From an uncultured Propionibacteriaceae bacterium (GTDB taxonomy: Bacteria > Actinomycetota > Actinomycetes > Propionibacteriales > Propionibacteriaceae): 64,000 bases of DNA. Location of the stretch: positions 1 through 64,000 of the forward strand of contig CAMDZW010000002.1 of the NCBI GenBank assembly GCA_945911015.1, given 5' to 3'. Position 1 is the first letter of the stretch. Every line of letters begins with the position of its first letter. Below are positions 59,444 to 64,000 of the stretch, piece after piece. Under the pieces are notes generated by a model. The model saw only the letters and a program-made list of their open reading frames with translations. It did not search any database and was not told where the DNA came from. The position numbers and the translations under genes are program-made.

Positions 59444-60550
59444 GTGGCTGACTTCTCTTCTGCGCTTCCCGAGCTCGAACACGCCCTCGCCCAGATCGAG
59501 GCGGTGGTCGATCTCGATGCCAAGCGCGCCGAGATCGCCGACCTCGGGGAGAAGGTGACCGCCCCCGACCTGTGGGACGACCCGGACAATGCCCAGAAGC
59601 TGACCTCGCGACTGTCCGGGCTGCAGGGCGAGGTTGACCGCATCACCGGATTGCGTGACCGACTCGACGACCTGGTCGTGCTGGTTGAACTCGCCGAGGA
59701 GGAGGGCGACCAGGACAGCATCGACGAAGCCACCTCCGAGCTGGGCAAATTGCGCTCCTCGATCGCGGCACTGGAGGTCCGGACTCTGTTGGCGGGCGAG
59801 TACGACGAACGCGACGCCATGATCACCATCCGCGCCGAGGCCGGCGGTGTCGATGCAGCTGACTTCGCTGCCATGTTGTTGCGGATGTACCTGCGCTGGG
59901 CCGAGCGGCACGGCTACGGCACCGAGGTTTACGACACCTCCTACGCCGAGGAGGCCGGGATCAAGTCGGCCACCTTCCAGGTGAAGGCTCCGTTCGCCTA
60001 CGGCAGCCTCTCGGTGGAGCAGGGCACCCACCGGCTGGTCCGGATCTCGCCCTTCGACAACCAAGGCCGTCGACAGACCTCCTTCGCCGGGGTCGAGGTG
60101 CTGCCGGTGACCGAGGAAGCCGACCACATCGACATCCCCGAGGCCGACATGCGGATCGATGTGTTCCGTTCATCGGGGCCGGGCGGGCAGAGCGTCAACA
60201 CCACCGACTCCGCAGTTCGGATCACCCACCTGCCGACCGGCATCGTGGTCTCCTGCCAGAACGAGAAGTCCCAGATCCAGAACCGAGCCGCAGCGCTGCG
60301 GGTGCTGCAGTCGCGGCTGCTGGACCGGGCCCGTCAGGAGCGTGAGGCCGAGCTCAATGCACTCAAGGGCGACGGCGGCAACTCCTGGGGCTCACAGATG
60401 CGTTCCTATGTCCTCCATCCGTACCAGATGGTCAAGGACCTGCGGACCGAGCACGAAGTGGGCAATCCGGACTCGGTCTTCGACGGCGAGATCGACGGCT
60501 TCATCGACGCCGGGATCCGCTGGCGGCGCACCGAGGACGCCGACGCCTGA
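59444..60550 (+). CDS. prfB: peptide chain release factor 2
   Basis: This 368-residue protein carries the GGQ motif ([19 protein letters not shown]) that triggers peptidyl-tRNA hydrolysis and the RF2 tripeptide SPF in [16 protein letters not shown] for UGA/UAA reading. The reading frame is continuous, so there is no programmed frameshift as in E. coli prfB. GTG start. It heads the conserved prfB-ftsE-ftsX-smpB block of actinobacteria. Confidence 0.97.
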   Translation: MADFSSALPELEHALAQIEAVVDLDAKRAEIADLGEKVTAPDLWDDPDNAQKLTSRLSGLQGEVDRITGLRDRLDDLVVLVELAEEEGDQDSIDEATSELGKLRSSIAALEVRTLLAGEYDERDAMITIRAEAGGVDAADFAAMLLRMYLRWAERHGYGTEVYDTSYAEEAGIKSATFQVKAPFAYGSLSVEQGTHRLVRISPFDNQGRRQTSFAGVEVLPVTEEADHIDIPEADMRIDVFRSSGPGGQSVNTTDSAVRITHLPTGIVVSCQNEKSQIQNRAAALRVLQSRLLDRARQEREAELNALKGDGGNSWGSQMRSYVLHPYQMVKDLRTEHEVGNPDSVFDGEIDGFIDAGIRWRRTEDADA

Positions 60551-60665
60551 TCCCGGCGTTCGGCGCGTCGAGTCGGTCGGGGTGGATCTGGTGTCTAGAC
60601 TGCCAGAGGCCGTAGGCCGCTGACGCGGCACACCACTTCCCAACACCGGCCACCTGGCGTGTCCC

Positions 60666-61352
60666 ATGATCACATTCGAACAAGTCTCCAAAACCTACGA
60701 CGGGCAGCAGCGTGCCGCCCTGCGTGACATCGACCTGGAGATCGCCAAGGGGGAGTTCGCCTTCCTGGTCGGCGCCTCCGGCTCAGGCAAGTCAACCTTC
60801 CTGCGGCTCATCCTGCGCGAGTACCGTCCCAGCCGCGGGCGGATCTTTGTCGCCGGTCGCGAGTTGAACAAGCTCCCCAGCTGGCGGGTGCCGAGTCTGC
60901 GCCGCGAGATCGGGACCGTCTTCCAGGACTTCCGGCTGCTGCCCGGCAAGACCGTCCACGAGAACGTTGCTTTCGCCATGCAGGTGATCGGGCGCTCGGC
61001 CAAGGACATCAAGACCCAGATCCCGCAGACCCTCGAGCTCGTCGGGCTCGAAGGCAAGGAAAAGCGACTTCCCGAAGAGCTCTCCGGTGGCGAGCAACAG
61101 CGCGTGGCGATCGCCCGCGCCGTGGTCAACGATCCGAAGCTGCTGATCGCCGACGAACCGACCGGCAACCTCGACCCCGCCACCTCGGTCGGCATCATGA
61201 AGTTGCTCGATCGGATCAACCGCAACGGCACAACCGTGGTGATGGCCACCCACGACTCCACGATCGTCGACCAGATGCGCAAGCGAGTCATGGAGCTCAA
61301 CAAGGGCCGGCTGATCCGGGACCAGAGCAAGGGGGTGTACGGCTACCAGTGA
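60666..61352 (+). CDS. ftsE: cell-division ATP-binding protein FtsE
   Basis: This 228-residue ABC ATPase has Walker [10 protein letters not shown] (residues 36-44), signature [17 protein letters not shown], Walker [10 protein letters not shown] and the H-loop in MATHD. With FtsX it transmits ATP-driven conformational change to a periplasmic cell-wall hydrolase, here probably the M23 protein encoded just downstream. Co-transcribed with ftsX (70-base gap). Confidence 0.97.
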   Translation: MITFEQVSKTYDGQQRAALRDIDLEIAKGEFAFLVGASGSGKSTFLRLILREYRPSRGRIFVAGRELNKLPSWRVPSLRREIGTVFQDFRLLPGKTVHENVAFAMQVIGRSAKDIKTQIPQTLELVGLEGKEKRLPEELSGGEQQRVAIARAVVNDPKLLIADEPTGNLDPATSVGIMKLLDRINRNGTTVVMATHDSTIVDQMRKRVMELNKGRLIRDQSKGVYGYQ

Positions 61353-61422
61353 GCACCGTTCAGCACATCACCGTCCAGCCCTGGTCCCTCGTCCCGCACC
61401 CTGCCCGCCCGGGAGGCAACTG

Positions 61423-62334
61423 ATGCGTCATCGTCACATCCTTTCCGAAACCTGGTCGGGTCTGCGTCGCAACCTGACCATGACCTTGGCCGTGATCGTC
61501 ACCATGTGGGTGTCGCTGGCCCTGTTCGGCGCCGGACTGCTGGCCTACCAGCAGGTCGACCTGATGAAGGGCAAGTGGTACGACAAGGTCGAGATCTCGG
61601 TCTTCCTCTGCGGGACCGTGTCCGCGCCGAGTGAGACCTGCGAGGGCGGCGCCGACGCGACCGAGGCCCAGAAGGAGGTCATCCTCGCCACCTTGGAGAA
61701 CAACCCTGAGGTGGAGGAGGTCCTGTTCGAGTCCAAGGAGGAGGCCTTTGCCGAATTCTCCAAGGCCTACGAGGACAGTCCGATCCTCGACACCCTCACC
61801 GTCGACCAGATGCAGGAGTCGTACCGAGTGAAACTGGTCGACCCCGAGCGCTACCAGAGCGTGGTCGGTCAGGTGGCCGGCCTGCCGGGGGTCCAGGCGA
61901 TCCAGGACCTACGGGAGTATCTCGATCCGCTGTTCAGCTGGATGAACCTGATCCAGATCGGGACGATCGTGGCCAGTGCCTTGCTGTTGGGGGCAGCGGC
62001 ACTGCAGATTGGCAACACGATCCGGCTGACCGCTTTTGCCCGACGGCGGGAGATCGGGATCATGCGACTTGTCGGTGCGAGCAACTTCTACATCATGTTG
62101 CCGTTCCTCTTCGAAGCAGTGATCGGAGCGGCCATCGGGGTGCTTCTGGCGTGCGGCACGCTGGCCTCCGGTGTTTATTTCATAATCATCCAAAAAGCTA
62201 AAGTCTCACTCAAGGCTTTCGAGTGGATTGGGTGGTCCCACGCGGGTCTTGCCATGGCAGGGGTTGCGGTGGTCGGGTTGGCTCTGGCCATAATCCCAAC
62301 GCTCATCACGACGAGGAAGTACCTCAGGGTTTGA
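61423..62334 (+). CDS. ftsX: cell-division permease-like protein FtsX
   Basis: This 303-residue protein has one N-terminal membrane helix (LTMTLAVIVTMWVSLALFGAGLL), a large extracytoplasmic loop and three C-terminal helices. SSG-type sequence around REIGIMRLVGASNFYIMLPF matches the FtsX/MacB permease core. It has a GGGAGG ribosome-binding site and partners FtsE. The extracellular domain contains an extra Cys pair (FLCGTVSAPSETCEGG) that may form a disulfide, as in mycobacterial FtsX. Confidence 0.96.
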   Translation: MRHRHILSETWSGLRRNLTMTLAVIVTMWVSLALFGAGLLAYQQVDLMKGKWYDKVEISVFLCGTVSAPSETCEGGADATEAQKEVILATLENNPEVEEVLFESKEEAFAEFSKAYEDSPILDTLTVDQMQESYRVKLVDPERYQSVVGQVAGLPGVQAIQDLREYLDPLFSWMNLIQIGTIVASALLLGAAALQIGNTIRLTAFARRREIGIMRLVGASNFYIMLPFLFEAVIGAAIGVLLACGTLASGVYFIIIQKAKVSLKAFEWIGWSHAGLAMAGVAVVGLALAIIPTLITTRKYLRV

Positions 62335-62394
62335 TCAGGTAAAGGCCCCGAGAGACCTGAGGGACTTCCCCCTTCGACAGATTGGGGTAAGGCA

Positions 62395-63783
62395 ATGCAT
62401 CGGGATCTTCCCCGGCCGATGCGGCACCCATCCGACCATGCTCGGATCGGGCGGGCCATCTGTGCCGTCCTGGCACTGGTGTTGGCAGCGACGATGTCCA
62501 TCGGACTCGCCGCGCCGACCGCCCACGCCGACGACCTTGACGACCAGAAGAAGCGCATCCAGAAAAAGCTCGAGCAGACCAAGAGGGACCTCAACGAGTC
62601 CTCCAAGGAGCTGAACGAGAAGGCTGCAGCACTTGAGGAGTCGCGGATCCGTCTTGCCGATGCCCGCGCCAAGCTGGAGCAGACACAGAAGGACCTGGCT
62701 GCGGCCAAGAAGCGAGACGCCGAGCTGGCCAAGAAGCTCAAGACCGAGCAGCAGCGGCTTGCCGACGCCAAGCAGGCCGTCGCTGACGGCATCGCCAGGC
62801 TCGACCAGCAGCGGGCCAAGGTCGGTGAGATCGTCCAGGTCCAGTGGCAGCAGCGCACGAACCTGCTGCCTGTGGCCGTGTTGGCCAAGGCGGGCTCGAC
62901 CCGCGACTTCCAGACCCGCATCCAGTGGTCGACCACCATGTTCGACGCCGCCGAGGCCAAGATCGCCGAGCTGGAGCGGCTGCAGGCCGAGCTCAACGCC
63001 AAGCGTGCCGAGCAGAGCGCCATCGAGCGGGAGGTCGCCGCCCAGCGGGCCGAGGCAGCTGAGAATCTCAAGCTGCAGAAGAAGCTCGAGGCCGAGGCAC
63101 GTGACCACGCCGCCCAGGTCGAGGCTCTGGTCAAGGCCAACCAGAAGGCCGAGGCCGCAGCCAAGAAGGCCGTGGCCGACGACGAGGCGCACTACGCCGA
63201 GCTGCAGTCCGAACGGGAAAAGGTCGAGCAGCGCATCAAGAAGCGCATTGAGGCCGAGAAGAAGCGTCAGGCCGAGCTCGAGCGCAAGCGCAAGGAACGC
63301 GAACGGGCGGCCTCCCGCAACAACTCCGGAGGCGGGAAGAGCTCCGGTGGCGGTGGCGGTGGCGGTGGCAACTCCAGCGGAGGCGGGGGTTCTGGCTTCA
63401 TCCACCCAGTGAACGGGCCGATCACCTCCCCGTACGGGATGCGGCTCCATCCGGTGACCGGGATCTACAAGCTGCACGACGGCACTGACTTCGGTGTCGG
63501 CTGTGGCACCCCGATCCGAGCCGCCCACAGTGGCGTGGTCGCCGAGAAGTACTTCAACAAGGCCTGGGGCAACCGGCTGGTGGTCGACCACGGCAAGGTC
63601 AACGGCAAATACATCAGCACTGCCTACAACCACGCCACCGGCTACACCGTGGGCGTCGGGCAGCACGTCTCCCAGGGCCAGATCATCGGCTATGTCGGCA
63701 CCACCGGGTGGTCGACCGGTTGCCACCTGCACCTGAACCTGTACGTCAACGGTTCGGTCACCAACCCGATGAACTACCTGTGA
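62395..63783 (+). CDS. exported coiled-coil M23 metallopeptidase (EnvC/RipC-like FtsEX partner)
   Basis: This 462-residue protein has a signal peptide ([28 protein letters not shown]). A long charged coiled coil spans residues 50-300, followed by a Gly/Ser-rich linker and a C-terminal M23 domain. Zinc ligands occur in [14 protein letters not shown] (His, Asp) and [10 protein letters not shown] (HxH), so unlike EnvC the active site looks intact. Encoded directly after ftsX, it is probably the hydrolase or activator controlled by FtsEX. Confidence 0.9.
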   Translation: MHRDLPRPMRHPSDHARIGRAICAVLALVLAATMSIGLAAPTAHADDLDDQKKRIQKKLEQTKRDLNESSKELNEKAAALEESRIRLADARAKLEQTQKDLAAAKKRDAELAKKLKTEQQRLADAKQAVADGIARLDQQRAKVGEIVQVQWQQRTNLLPVAVLAKAGSTRDFQTRIQWSTTMFDAAEAKIAELERLQAELNAKRAEQSAIEREVAAQRAEAAENLKLQKKLEAEARDHAAQVEALVKANQKAEAAAKKAVADDEAHYAELQSEREKVEQRIKKRIEAEKKRQAELERKRKERERAASRNNSGGGKSSGGGGGGGGNSSGGGGSGFIHPVNGPITSPYGMRLHPVTGIYKLHDGTDFGVGCGTPIRAAHSGVVAEKYFNKAWGNRLVVDHGKVNGKYISTAYNHATGYTVGVGQHVSQGQIIGYVGTTGWSTGCHLHLNLYVNGSVTNPMNYL

Positions 63784-63800
63784 TGGCCTGACTCAACCTC

Positions 63801-63841
63801 GGCGCAACACGACTGCGGTGATCCCGCAATCGTGTTGCGCC
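63801..63841. terminator. long hairpin between the M23 gene and smpB
   Basis: GGCGCAACACGA and TCGTGTTGCGCC form a perfect 12-bp stem, with an inner TGCGG/CCGCA stem. There is no strong U-run, but the position after the stop of the operon suggests a terminator. Confidence 0.68.
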
Positions 63842-63871
63842 GTGTCATGCTCTGGCGAAAGGATGGGCAGC

Positions 63872-64000
63872 ATGGCCAAGAACAACGGTGGATCCGGCAA
63901 GAAGGACACGGGCGGTCGCAAGCTGATCGCGCAGAACCGCAAGGCTCGCCACGACTACAACATCGGTGACACCGTCGAGGCCGGCATCGTGCTGCAGGGG
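63872..64000 (+). CDS. smpB: SsrA-binding protein SmpB (partial)
   Basis: The first 43 codons are present before the window ends: [15 protein letters not shown], then [28 protein letters not shown]. The second part is the conserved SmpB core that binds tmRNA for trans-translation. A GGATGGGCAG-like sequence precedes the ATG. The gene continues beyond the window. Confidence 0.93.
   Translation, partial: MAKNNGGSGKKDTGGRKLIAQNRKARHDYNIGDTVEAGIVLQG

Overview
The window is high-GC actinobacterial DNA. The gene pairs and orders (DUF3052-ahpE, cysK-cysE, prfB-ftsE-ftsX-M23 hydrolase-smpB), the frequent GTG starts and ATGA overlaps, and a type IV secretion set of the SCO6880/SCO6881 kind all fit Actinomycetota. 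A Propionibacteriales-like host is my best guess, but the sequence alone does not prove it.

Layout. Positions 1-11.7 kb are chromosomal: a sulfatase, DUF3052 protein, AhpE-type peroxiredoxin, a beta-propeller protein, a GT87 mannosyltransferase, a Nudix hydrolase, a double-length altronate dehydratase-family protein, an XRE regulator with two membrane proteins (one a CPBP protease), and cysK-cysE ending at a tRNA-Val(TAC) gene. From the 3' end of that tRNA to about 50.6-50.8 kb lies an integrative and conjugative element (ICE) of about 39 kb. From 50.8 kb to the end the DNA is chromosomal again: a two-component system, an amino-sugar group (chimeric DeoR/LacI-like regulator, nagB, GlcNAc 2-epimerase-like protein, ROK kinase), a TetR/DHA2 efflux pair, and the conserved prfB-ftsE-ftsX-M23-smpB block, with smpB cut by the window edge.

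The ICE. At its left end is a large serine recombinase whose last codons are antisense to the tRNA. Next come ssb, a VirD4/TraG coupling ATPase, a VirB4 ATPase, SCO6880-like and VirB6/TrbL-like membrane proteins, two small paired membrane proteins, a cell-wall hydrolase and a VirB8/TcpC-like protein. A replication/establishment group follows (ParB, DUF2637, prim-pol, ArdC-type anti-restriction). The cargo comes next, then a MobF relaxase-helicase and a complete Qat anti-phage defence operon (qatABCD).

The most interesting part is the cargo at 31.9-41 kb. It holds a Cfr-family (not RlmN-like) 23S rRNA methyltransferase followed by an extra copy of ribosomal protein bL32, a Cmx-like phenicol exporter, an APH(3'')-type streptomycin kinase, a GNAT enzyme, a drug/metabolite exporter with a divergent Lrp regulator, and a frameshifted cytosine methylase. 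Both the cfr-like gene and the exporter have long untranslated leaders that begin with a putative leaderless small ORF. The two small peptides resemble each other (MSTPIADRA and VSSPEASRV...), and each lies in a structure able to mask the downstream ribosome-binding site. I read this as a shared antibiotic-sensing attenuation module controlling a ribosome-modification operon and an efflux pump.

Other patterns include two truncated copies of the relaxase 5' end that bracket the streptomycin kinase and break at the same base, a GGGR-N6-GTGCACCT motif that recurs in front of ICE operons, a perfect 13-bp inverted repeat that masks the recombinase start, and a small translationally coupled ORF in front of qatA.
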